Assembly (NCBI GenBank): GCA_900660155.1
Contig: CABFPE010000005.1
Location: 4,254,276-4,318,275 of the forward strand
Length of the DNA stretch: 64,000 nt
Reading direction: 5' to 3'
Origin: Hofstenia miamia
Taxonomy: Eukaryota; Xenacoelomorpha; Acoela; Hofsteniidae
The position numbers and the translations under genes are program-made. The number at the start of each line of letters is the position of its first letter. Positions within the stretch are counted from its first letter, which is position 1. A model generated the notes under the pieces. That model was not told where the DNA came from and ran no database searches. It saw only the letters and a program-made list of their open reading frames with translations. Below are positions 46,295-57,748 of this stretch, piece after piece.

Positions 46295-46744
46295 ATGGCG
46301 TCCAATATCTCCAAGTCAGAGTGTGAAAAACGTCATACTAAAAAACAGCTTCGACCTCTTATGCGCAACGGCAAAGTTCTGCAAGGAGAAGAACAGCAAG
46401 AACTTCGTTTGAAGATTAATTGGCGTGAACGCAAGCGAATGCATGATCTCAATACTGCGTTGGATGGGTTGCGTGAAGTAATGCCATATGCCCATGGACC
46501 AGCCGTCCGAAAACTTTCAAAGATCGCCACACTCATTTTGGCGAGAAATTACATTCTAATGTTGGTTTCATCTTTGGAAGAAATGCGACGTGCATTGTCA
46601 GAGCTTTATGCATCGCCTCGTTTTGGCCGGCCTGTATACAGAGCACTACCAACGCCAACATCAAAACTGTCCGTCGTCAGTCCAATGCCTTCCGAGAAAA
46701 ATCAAGCGGTGAATTTTTCATCAATAGACAGTTTAATGCGATAA
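46295..46744 (+). CDS. Olig: Olig-family bHLH transcription factor
   Basis: This is a single-exon gene of 149 residues. The basic region reads [17 protein letters not shown]. Helix 1 is [15 protein letters not shown]. The loop and helix 2 are [20 protein letters not shown] followed by [34 protein letters not shown] and LARNYILML are diagnostic of Olig proteins and separate them from the related Bhlhe22/23 (Beta3) group, which has AVIPYAHSP. As a class A-like bHLH factor it should bind E-boxes as a dimer in the nucleus, and in other animals it acts in neural fate. The start chosen is the second in-frame ATG (GCAATGGCG). The first, at 46265, abuts a TATA box and is probably untranscribed. The N-terminal arm is basic, and the C-terminal tail is short (about 40 residues, Ser/Pro-rich). 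Tryptophan in the basic region replaces the usual small residue. A possible poly(A) signal AATAAA is near 46968. Confidence 0.93.
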   Translation: MASNISKSECEKRHTKKQLRPLMRNGKVLQGEEQQELRLKINWRERKRMHDLNTALDGLREVMPYAHGPAVRKLSKIATLILARNYILMLVSSLEEMRRALSELYASPRFGRPVYRALPTPTSKLSVVSPMPSEKNQAVNFSSIDSLMR

Positions 46745-49700
46745 GATTTGCATGTGTCATTTTAATAATTGTTAATAGTATTTTTTTCTATCCAATTCTC
46801 AATTTCTAAATAGGAACCAGCGAAATTAATTGTATGCAATAAGCTTAAATCTATTACCAATATATTCATTCTAAACTTTATTTCTTATTTATATACCACT
46901 TTGTCCTTCACTTTAACTACAGGAGAAAATTATTTAAATCTTAAGCATATTTTCTAGTTAATGTAGGTAATAAAATATGCCTTAGGATACACTTTTTTTG
47001 GTAAATATAATTTGAAAAAAGTATTTATTATTTATCTAATAAATAATTGAGTTCTGAACGATATTATTTAAATGGGAGGTATTAATAATATCATATCCAA
47101 ATATGAATAATATATTTCCAGGTATTTTTATAATTATTAAGTAATACCATTACTAAATTAAAATTTTTAAAATTCAAACAGAGATGTATACTTTGAAAAT
47201 ATTGTGTATAAAATCCATAAAATTGCCATTAGTTCAATCAAATTGCATATATATATATATATATTGAATGATTGAAATGCTAACATGATACACATTTATA
47301 GTAATATTTCTAAAATATAGTTACATGAAATTTTTATAAAATTTTAAAGTAGCTGCTTCACTGAAGTACTATTTGAAGTGATTTAACATATTTAATACTT
47401 AAAATTCAGAAAAAACATATTTTATTTTTAGACTTTGCGGGAGTTAGGAACACTTAACATATTTTTACATTTAAGCTATATGTGCTAAAATAACTTCGCA
47501 GAAATATTAATATTTCGACAAATTTAGAGTCGCAGTATCATGGGAAACAAAATGCATTATTGCTCTAGTCTTATACGAAATATTTATTTATAATGTGATT
47601 TTCGCTAAGGAACAAATTAAAAACATGAATATGTAAAGGAATTTTAGACTAATCTAGTATGTTGTTTACTTTTATAATCAAATTTTGTACAATTGGATTC
47701 CTAAAAATATCCAGAAACATCTGGCCATGAGAGTATATTATATAAATTTACTTTTGCTCGCGCTTTTGTGTTTAATTGTTTACTTTTAAGAGCCTTTTGC
47801 AATCGATATTTTCGACAATATTTTGATATTAAATAATCTGTGTCTAATATATTTTATTATGATAAGATGTTTAAAGTAAAACTATTTGTAATAGTTTAGA
47901 CGATCATTGTGCTGAACTTGATATTCTAAAATAGATGTCAATAGTCAATTACTGCTAAATATAAAAAAGGAATTGACCAAACCTTTTTTAAAAACTTAAT
48001 TTGATATAAACTTCAATTGTAAATCACTTATTTACAAAGATTTAATATTGCTTTACAAAATCGATATTAATGATGAAAAGTACAGTAAATTAAGATAAAT
48101 TTCTTACAGATTATTGTGATCAAAGTCAAAATAACGGCAAAATATATTTAACAACAAATAATCTAAATTTTAATTATTAAAATGGGACCCTTATCATAGG
48201 ATGCAAATTTCTTCAACGTGTATTAAGGATTAATTAGTAGGAATTTACTGCTTTAATTAATGCTTGAAATTATTTCAAAATTACTCGGGTTATGGATGGG
48301 AAGGAAATCGAAATGGTGTTTTTCCATTAAAAATAGCCCAGCAAAATAAGTAAAAATGAAATAGGGATGGACTATGAACTAATGAAAAAAATTTTGCCTA
48401 ACCAAAATTAGATGCACTCAACTTTAAAACATAATGCTAGTAATCATCATTATTCACATAGTGAATCATTAAAAAGCGGTTTATTATAAAGAATCCATAG
48501 TCTGCGTGGTTGGATCTACTGCTCTCAATCCTTTGTAGTAATTGGCTTGGTTTAGGAAAATTGTGAAATTGAGCTTGATTTATAAGTCAAAATAGTCAGC
48601 CCAGAATTGAAAAGAGATCTTGAAACAAGAGGGAATTAATATTGATTTCTGTTATTGCATTGCATCAGCCATTTTGGATGAAATGCAGAGATAACTCACT
48701 GATATATAAAAAACGGTTAAACATTCAATAATGAATAACTGAAAATTTAGACATGTATTTAAGTTTTTACTATTAATTGAGAGAAAAGGAATTAATATAC
48801 ATGAATACTATTTATTTGATTAAATAAACTCGAACTTTACAAAATATTGAAAACGTTTTTTTAATAAAAGTTTTCGGATTTTTAAGTTTCAGTAAATTAA
48901 GGTTACCCATTAGTAACATTGCAAACAAACTATTTTCTCCAAGCATTCAAAGGGGGGAGGGATGGTCTTTGGTGTCCTTAATAGAATTTCATTTTATTTG
49001 ACTGGAATAAATTTTGAACTTTTTAGGCACGAAAGCTAGTTTTTGGTAGATTAGAAATTCATGACTTACGTTTACTTCCATATAGCGGACCTACACTACA
49101 CGATTTCGGCTTCTACTTTGAATATATAGCAGAATAGATTTCATTAGAAAAGTTTTCATAACGCATTGCCTTATTGCAATGTTAGGCTGTTATGCATACC
49201 ACATTCTCCACCTAATTGCAAGCACGACCTACTTTAATCACAGCCTGTCGATTTGCAGTACAAAATACGAAAAGAAGCACTAAATACCCTTGCAAGTAGA
49301 GAATTTGTGTAACATTTTGTCCAAGTATGCAATACAAAGAATTTCAAAATTCCCTTCAGTTTTATAGATCTACAATTATTCGATTGGCCTCGAAGCAAAC
49401 AAGGGCTCACAATTTAGGGGCCTTCACAAGTAAAAAAATGTATTCAATTTCTAAAACGGTGGCATCTCAAAGTAGAAAAGTTAGTTCTACATTTCTACTT
49501 ATGTAGTTCTATATTCTTTGAATTTTATGAAATTAAATCATTAATTCTGGAATACAGAAAAACTATTGCTTATTGCGAACCCCCTCATTTTTTTTCAAAA
49601 AATTAAGATGTTTCAAAAGCACAAAAATGTGTAAAATAGCAAAGTTTTCATTTAGTTACTTAAAGCGATTTGTTATATGAAATATTGGCATGTCTGAAGT

Positions 49701-50151
49701 GTTTTTGTTTCCTCATTTCTGTATAAGGTATATTACTGTAAATCACCAGACCATTATTACAGTAGGCCTAAACCACTACAAGCAATTATCAACAACAAAT
49801 CATTTTTGATGTCACCTGGTTTACGGGTGGACAGTCAGGTAAATTTCACAGCATTCAAATTGAAATCATTAATTATATATTATGATTTCGTTTTTTACAA
49901 TAATAGTCATTGTATTTGACTGGAAATAAAATATTGCCTTGCTTATTGAGCAGGCTTCGCCTCATTCGCCCCAGGCTGACATGACCCACAACCGATTGTG
50001 ACAAAAATTTATGCTGCAAATCGCTGTGTTAAGGTTTTAGTGCTAAACTAAAAACTAATTTTTGTGGCCCGAGATTTACCCCTAAATTATTTACAAGTCG
50101 GACACTAAATTTGAATTTTGTATAAAATTTAATTTTTTAACAAGTAAGATC
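46745..50151. other. Downstream of the Olig gene; no gene seen
   Basis: This is 3.4 kb of AT-rich DNA dense with stops. No splice-bounded open segment was accepted. A short (TA)n tract lies near 47247-47265. Repeat-like GGGGGGAGGGATGG occurs near 48953. Confidence 0.4.
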
Positions 50152-50398
50152 CAGTGCTCTAAATGGCAATATAGATTGACAAGAGGGGTGGGGGAATGCC
50201 CCCGTCAGGTTCTCAAAAATTATTTTGACTAGATAAATAAAAAAAAATGGTAAAAAAATGAAAAATTTATAATCTAAGGTGATGAAATGTATTTTTAGGG
50301 TCTCTTTTCTCAGTATTTTCAAAAAATTTTGCGGGGCTTTGCTCCGCTCTTGTTCATGACTAAGATGCCCCCGTCATAAAATCCTGCGTGCGCCCCTG
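50152..50398. mobile_element. Possible hAT-like MITE
   Basis: The right end reads as the reverse complement CAGGGGCGCACGCAGGATTT, a very common invertebrate hAT-type terminus. The left end CAGTGCTC is only weakly matching. GCCCCCGTCA occurs near both ends (50199 and 50348). No target duplication was seen. Confidence 0.35.
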
Positions 50399-52635
50399 GC
50401 TGGGACCCCTGCTGTGGTAATTGTTTTGTGCAATGTGTGTACAATATTGGCTTTCCTTTGCTTAGTTCATGCGCTCATTTTCAAGACAAGCAATGAGCAT
50501 GCCTGATTACAAGTTCTTTCTAAAAATACTCAGACATACGTTCGATGTAATAAAATTAAATACGTTTTTCACAGCAAGCCACTGCTAGACACCATTAAAT
50601 ATATTGAATAACGTATCAAGCAAGCTATAAATTCTGTCAATTAAAGTGTTTCTAGCTCTATTCATAAACGCAATGAGACATTTCAATTTATAAATTTCAT
50701 GATTGTTAAAATGATTTTAGAGTTCGATAGCAATTAAATAATTTAATTAGTCGACTTAATTAGGAATTTCTGGAATGCAACTGAAAGGTATTTGGTTACC
50801 CTAACTTTTTTCTCGGGTATTTTGAACAACCAAATTTACATTTTAGGTACTGAAATCAATAGACATGCTTTATATAAATTTGACTAACAATAAAATATAT
50901 TTGCAAACATTATAATATTAATAAAACTTTTTTGAAGTGTTTCTGCACATGTTACGATGAATAACTTATGTGGCAGAATATTTCACTGAAACTGGGAGTA
51001 GGGCCATGCATTCCAGAATATTACTCATAGTTTTTGCCAATTTTGAACAAAAGAGAAGTTATGCGGAACTACGTAACCGGAAAATTTCATGAGACTAATA
51101 TTAATAAAATTCTAGTTCTACAGAACTGTAATTTACTGGTCACTACACCATCGAGAGTGAAAAAAACTCGCAATGGAATGTAAAAACAAGTCTCTTGAGC
51201 TTTCATTCAAGTTCTTTGCAATTTATTTGACAAAGTTATGATCTAATGAATGTTTCGGTGGTAGATGCTGACGAAAATGGACTATATAGCACTGTAATCG
51301 TTCTATTCCAATAAATCGATATCAAATTCATCTCTACTTTCAGTGTTGCTGGCGTCGTCGAGTTCTTCAACAACCAGAATTTGCTGTAGTAAGTCATCCA
51401 AATGCAAATTCGCCTTCCGAATGCATCCAGCAACATTCCAAAAATTCCAGGTCCACACGCTGGTTTACTATTTGAAAACTAGTCTTTGTCGTATACTAAT
51501 AACAAAATCTGCGTTTGATGTTCGCCCATGCGGATTCATTAGGCTGCAAGTCCGAGTGATGAGGCAGAGACTAAACAACTGTCAGATCTGCTTCTTCTGC
51601 ATGCTTACAACGATGGGCTTCACATGCTCTTGGATCCATTGTTTTACGTGTTCCCATAGGACAGTTTTTAACACACCTGGATTGCCAATAATGTTTTCAT
51701 CAAGCAGAAATGTCCAAATCCTGTTTCTCTTACTAGAGCTTGGTAAGGGCTAGGGCTAGGTTTAGGGCGCTCTGCATGTCCATACTCCAAACTTCCAGCG
51801 CCTTTTCCATTTACTTAACTAAGTAATTCGTGTCAAACATGACCTGATAATCTACTACTTACTTATTTCGGCCTTCGAAAATGTCATAAGTTTCGAGTAG
51901 CGAATTGGTTTTGGAAATCGCTTTTTTCTTCTACTGAGGAACGTCCTCATCAATCATTGCAGTGATAAAACAAAATAACCTTCTTCATTGGCTTGAGCTC
52001 CAGATCCTGCTTATCATTGATGCCTTCTTCTTTCCTCTTTTGTACCCAATTCTAGCAAGAAATGGTTGTACCGAACGCAACGTAGAATTGACAACTTCTT
52101 GCAATTCCGATGGACTATAATGAAGCCACATCCGTCAAGAAAGTCCATGACACCCTTGGCTACCGTTTGTTGTCGTCTATGTCATCACCCTCTCACGAAA
52201 AACTGGACAAAATTGACAACCCTACATGCTCTAGAAACTCAAGTACTGTTCAGCCAAAAGTTTCCAACAGTATTTGCAACTGATAACAGGATAACATTCA
52301 GATAAGCGCCAAGTACTTTTTCGCCCTAGAAGGCCAACAACTTTCCATAGATTTTGTATTTTGTATTCTTCATTCGGAAGACAAAACATTTTCTTTCTAT
52401 CGAAGCGGATTTTCCCTTGAAACAGGAATATATTGAGTTTTTCATTCATCCTAACAACAGATGGACGATTTTTTCTCACAAATTCCTTCAAGGCATTCAC
52501 TTCTGCAGTCTTCATTGTCTTCCTGGATTTTCTGGGCGGTTACCGTAACTTATTCGTTTGTGCTTGAGTCACTACAGCGCCTTTTATGTACGCTTCTGGG
52601 AGGTTTTGAGCTTTGTATCTCGGCCAACATTTCAG
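50399..52635. other. Unassigned interval with possible old coding remnants
   Basis: 51343-52560 has fewer stops and a more coding-like composition than its surroundings, on both strands (for example a minus-strand WKVVGLLGRKSTWRL near 52300-52360). No confident family match could be made. It could be a decayed DNA-transposon transposase on the minus strand. Confidence 0.3.
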
Positions 52636-53131
52636 ATATGGAAAAAACAAGACGACCAAGAAAAAGGCCTTAAATTTTTCTATAGTTTGTCAAAACTACA
52701 GCGAGTTTTAGCCTATCAACATCACTTTCAAAAAGCCCAACCACCCTCAATGGTGTCGGATCAGCTAATGGCCATTGTGATGTGAGTTCTAATTCTCAGT
52801 TTCGGGAAATCATATTTAATAGAAAACGTGCAGTAAACTTGATACAATCAACTTCCTCGCAATATCCTCCAATGTAGTTGTTTGTTTTGGATCGGGTCGA
52901 GTCCTCGTTATTCACGTCATTTTAGCAAATGGTTATTATAAAAATGAATAAGCATTTACTTTCATCTTGTAAGTGTGATATTAATCGCTGCAAATAAAAG
53001 AATGTCTCACAAATACTTTGTGGATTATAACTAAACTTCTTTTAATATATTTGAGTGACCAACAAAAAGAGTTCTATGATCCGGATGAAGATTCGGGTGG
53101 AGTTTCGAATCCAATTTATAGCCACAAATAA
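52636..53131 (+). CDS. 3' end of an unrecognised host gene (two exons)
   Basis: Exon 52636-52781 follows an acceptor (ACATTTCAG) and ends at a strong donor (GTGAGT) in phase 2. The next exon, 53056-53131, follows a TTTAATATATTTGAG acceptor and begins in the matching phase. The joined reading continues MVSDQLMAIV-I-DQQKEFYDPDEDSGG and ends VSNPIYSHK before TAA. The AATAAA formed at the stop codon could serve as a poly(A) signal. The upstream exon contains a helical KLQRVLAYQHHFQKAQ stretch. The acidic tail ending in an NPxY-like SNPIY suggests the cytoplasmic end of a membrane protein or adaptor, but no family is recognised and no upstream exon was found. Matching phase and four good splice signals are the main evidence. 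Confidence 0.42.
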
Positions 53132-55970
53132 AACTATGCTTCATGAAAATCAAGGACTAGAAATAATTTTAGAAAATTTAAAAATTCAATTTTTTACTTT
53201 TTAATCAATTTCTGTTCAAAATTGGGTAGTTATAGCTAGCAAAATAAATAAGTAATAAATGATTGAATAATTCATAAATCATACACGTACATCATTCATT
53301 ATGCTAATGAATCAGGACAATTAATTACCAGATATTCAGTGAATGGATTGATTTCGTTAAAATTTTTTCATAAGTTTAGATTGCATAAGCTTGCAATGAG
53401 TCCTCAAAAAAATTAATCCTAGGAAAAAAATTTTTCATGCATTAGGCCAAACTTCACAAATTTTACAAATATTTATCACTTTAACAGCATTTTCATGCTG
53501 CTTCTAAAAAAAATTTTTAAATCTCATCAAAATCAAAATATTCAATTGAAATTTATTGCTTGCAAAATTTTTGTCATTGTTGAAAAAAATATGAAGGAAC
53601 ATTTTCTGCTATAGGCATTCTGTTTGATCATTAAACAATTGTGATTGTTGAATGTTTTTGGCGTATGTTTGATGAGCATCAGCCTGACTGAATGCATTTT
53701 CGTGCACTCTGTGTAATGCACCAACGGTTGCTTTCACTGTAAGTGATTGAAAGTAAATCAATGGACCAAAGTAATATTGGAGGTTATATATTTAATGAAT
53801 TGCGTAAAATTCTTTAAAAATACTACAAAAACTTTAAAGTTACTATAAAAAATCTCGCCAATATTTGATTAAAGTTTCTTAAATTATCCTTAAAGATTTA
53901 ATAGAATTTCTTAATAGCGTAAGGACGCTCTTAGATAAAAATTCATAACATAATTATAAAATATACTTAATAATGGTGAAACTTGAACTAACTTTTAAGG
54001 AATGTATAAATTCAACAATCTTTATTCAAATATAAAAAAGTGGATTGTCCTGAAACTTTCCATAAATTCTTTCAACACCACTACAAAAAATCTCAGTAGG
54101 ATAAGCTGGGGTAATTTAGCTATAATGTGGTGCCATATTGGAAATGTAGCAAAGTAGGATAGTATTGCCAATTATACCATTATTATTAATAAATCTTCAT
54201 CAGTAACACTGAAAGAAAACTTGAGTTCTTTATTCTTCCAGTTGCAACCGGAAGAAGAGACATTGAGTAAAAACGTTGCGAACTCAAGGAACATTTTTAA
54301 GTAAAAGAATATTTTTCTTATGAAATGTACTCAAACTTTTTCGTTTTTGCATCTTTTTGAGAAACCATTTTGTTCATTGCTCTCAAATTGTATATATTAG
54401 TTTATTATAATTAATATGCATATGGGCATAATTTTGAAAAACACCATTGCTTTAAAATTTTACTTTATTGCCTAGACCACTTAACTTGGACTTGGCTGAG
54501 GCTAAACTTGAAATTTCTGCTCATTTGTAGCTCTTCCCAATGCCAACTTGAATTCAGAAGAAACGTTGAATATTTTACTACCGCTCATTGTTCCATTGAT
54601 ACAAATCTGAACTTCTACAAGTATTCATGATTCTGAAAGAAGGATTGTTTGTATTATATCTCCTATCAAATTACTCTTCAAATCGTTTTTTTACCTAAAT
54701 AATGAATATATTTTCAAAAGTAATTATAAATTTAATACTAAGAGTAAATTTTCCAAAAATAATTTCCCCAAATGATGATGTATAAATGGCCTCTAAGTAG
54801 CTGCAGATTTTCCATATACTGAAATTCCCACGAGTCTATGAATTCAATATTTTATTCGGTTGCAATTTTATACACTTTTATGCGTTTAAAAAACTTAGAT
54901 ATTTGACTTTTACAAAAATTTTTCAATTAATTGTTGAAGCATACTATAGAAGATTTAATGAATATTTTGCAAAGCATGAAGGTATATTATATTAAAACTC
55001 AATTTAGCTTGTTTAGCTCTAAGAGAATGAAGATTCGTGCTGAGAAATCTCTTTACATTTTGATGAAAACACTAATATGCTGCCGAAAATTTAAAGCATT
55101 TAGGAAAAAACTTTGTTAGAGGCGCAAATGAAAGGTACTAAAGGCTATCATCTCTTATTAGAATCTTTAATAATTGATATTTATGATCTGACGATCAGAC
55201 TCTGCTCCAGCTCAAATAATAGAATATTCAAATAAATAATGCGTGTGTTCAGCTCACTTTAGACACCTAATTCTATACAACTCTACTAATTGATTAAAGC
55301 TAAGTAATACTTACATTTTTCGCAATACTTATTATTGTTTGTATAATACATAAATCAGTTGAGCTTAGATTCTTCTTCCATGCATATGATGAAAGTTGTA
55401 ATTAACCAAGCTTTTGCAATTAATGTTATATAAATCAATGGAATAAGTAGAATTTTTACAAAAAATGAAAATCTTCAAACTTTTGGCTAAAGTAATGGAA
55501 AAACTGTTAAAATCAACTCGTGAAGAATAATCGTGAATTTTGTCAGCAATAATTGTGCATCCTAAGGTAATGTACATTCTTAGGAATTGATAGTCCAACT
55601 CTTAACAGATTGGAGTCAGTTACAAGCATCCGCAGAAAATATTAAAAAATAGTAAGCAATTTCTGTGAAAATGGTTTACAATAGGTCAATAAATTATATT
55701 GTTGTTGGTGAAGAAAACATAAAGCTTGTTGTTTATGATTTCTAAGTTTTCAATAAATGACACGGTATGTGCATTTTGAAAAAATATTTTGTGATCATAA
55801 AAAAAAAAGTGATCGTTTGAATGAATTTTTACGCTGATTTCAAAAATCAAGACCATTTTTATTGATGGTTTACCCGTCATTTATATTTTCTACATTTTAT
55901 AATTTTTCATTTATATGATATTTTTGTTTTTCATATCTTTCTGTCAGATTTTGAAAAAATTGGTAATCAA
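53132..55970. other. No gene assigned
   Basis: AT-rich. It contains two short exon-like pieces that were not accepted: one after TTTATTCTTCCAG at 54241 (LQPEEETLSKNVANSRNIFK) and one of 42 nt near 54937 (HTIEDLMNILQSMK). Confidence 0.35.
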
Positions 55971-57448
55971 ATGGCTTCTCGCTTTTGCAAATACGAAAAA
56001 GACTCATTTTGTTACATATGTGACAGTTTTATTAGAAAGCATCACTTTTATCATCAAACGAGAAACTTATCAATGTGTATGAGACCTACTTTAATCTCAA
56101 TTTGTTACAAGACATTGATAAGAAATGGGCGCCCAGCTACGCCTGTCAGAGTTGGTTTGCTAAACGGTTGTTGCACAAAAATGGCTTTTGGAATACCACG
56201 TGTATGGCGAGAACAAACAAACCATTTGACAGATTGCTATTTTTATATGGCTAATGTTGGTTCAGGAAAATCGAAAAGCTGTTATCCTGATATTTGTTCA
56301 AGTCGCGCCCCTGTGCAGCACAATAAATTAATTCCTATTCTGAAGAATCCTCATCTTGTTTTAAGCGATAAGAAAGATTCTGAAGATGAATAATGCCAAT
56401 CTTTCTCACTTGTTAACCAAACTCAATTTGACTCCTATGTGAAAAAGGTTGAGACTGGGCATAAATGGAACTGAAGAATTCAGAAGAATTCTGCAAGAAA
56501 TGGAAGTTTTGAGTTCTGAAATTATCTGCCGTGGAATACGAAATCGAAGTAAGGGCTTGGACGTTTATTTTAAGGAAGATGATAAATATTGTTTTTGCAC
56601 TGATGTTCCCTCACTCATTACCAGAATTGGCAGAGAATATAATACAGCCGAATACGTTCTTTTTCTTGATGGTTGTATCTCTGACTTAAAAGTTGCTTTG
56701 ATTAAATCGGAGGGATAATTGCCTCCAATTCCAATTGCAGTGATGACAGATGGTAAAGAATGCTATTCTACAATATTATCTATGCTTTCAGACATGAAAT
56801 TTGTAAATAAAGTTGGAAAGTATGTGCTGATTTCAGAATGCTGCAAATATTGTGTGGATAAACATTTCAGGAAATCTTCGGCATCCATGTATTTGCTGCC
56901 ATTTCCCTGCATGCTCAGAGCAAAAAATGACGCGTCTTTGAAATTGGCAAATTTAATGTTTTGAACGAACCAATTATATAAGAAGATGACGTAGTATTAC
57001 CAACGCTACATATAAAATTAGGCCTATTTAAACAATTTCCTAAAATATCCGAGATGAAAATAAAAGCTGGTATATTTACTGGTCCACAAGTAGATAAACT
57101 TTTTAAAAATCAAAATTTTGCCAATTCTTTGAATGTTAATGAAAAGAACTGTCTTGATTTTATTTGCATGTCTTCGCAAATGTTCTTGTACCTTCTGAAT
57201 TATCGATTATATAGAGAAGGGAATCGGTTTCTTCAATGATAGAATATTACAAAGTGCTAGAAATTAACTACTCCCCAAAGATGCACTATATTGATATCCA
57301 TCTTCCAGAATTGTTGCAACATCAATGTACCATAAGTGAACAATATGGTCAGAAAATGCACAATCAGTTTAAAGAATTTCAAATTCGATACGCTGGTAAA
57401 TCGATTAAAAGTATGATCACTGATTATATTTGGATGACGATCATGTAG
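55971..57448 (+). pseudogene. Worn copy of an unnamed multi-copy invertebrate gene family
   Basis: At 55971-56393 the protein has FCYICDSFIRKHHF, then FGIPRVWREQTNHLTDCYFY and YPDICSSRAPVQHNKLIP. Later blocks are KYCFCTDVPSLI with a LFLDGCISDLKVALI strand, LPPIPIAV, AGIFTGPQVDKLF and a C-terminal EQYGQKMHNQFKEFQIRYAG followed by ITDYIWM. In the same order these match a large family of uncharacterised invertebrate proteins. Its members carry FCYVCG, F.IPMVWREP.DH..DCYFC, YPN.PSA.RPV.H, LFIDSSK.SLK.VLLHNGN, G.F.GP.IRKL and EEQGERFH.D....RY.G..D..M..DYCW. The family is repetitive in many genomes and may derive from a mobile element. Its function is not known to me. This copy is interrupted several times and much of the central region is missing, so it is probably not functional. 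Confidence 0.65.
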
Positions 57449-57706
57449 TGTAACTAGAAATCTGTAAATATTTTTAATAATTTCGTTCAATGTGTTTCGT
57501 ATTGTATTTAGCAGAATTAGGATTACCGTACATATAAGCAATATTTACATTTTTCAATTGAGTTTTATCTAATATGCTGCCAATTAAATGTATCCTACCG
57601 TCGATACTTAAACAAAACAAAATATACTTTTTTAGAAAATAATAAAAACAAGAGTATTTATGTGCAATGGAGACGTATATAAATCTATCTATCTATCTAT
57701 CTATCT

Positions 57707-57748
<42 letters not shown>

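Noticed and set aside
51236-52515. Cluster of medium-length frames on both strands
   Set aside because: Coding-like composition but no consistent family match in any frame. A pogo-type transposase was considered and could not be supported.
54242-54304. Possible terminal exon after TTTATTCTTCCAG, reading LQPEEETLSKNVANSRNIFK
   Set aside because: A strong acceptor but only 20 codons, with no matching donor upstream. It could be chance.
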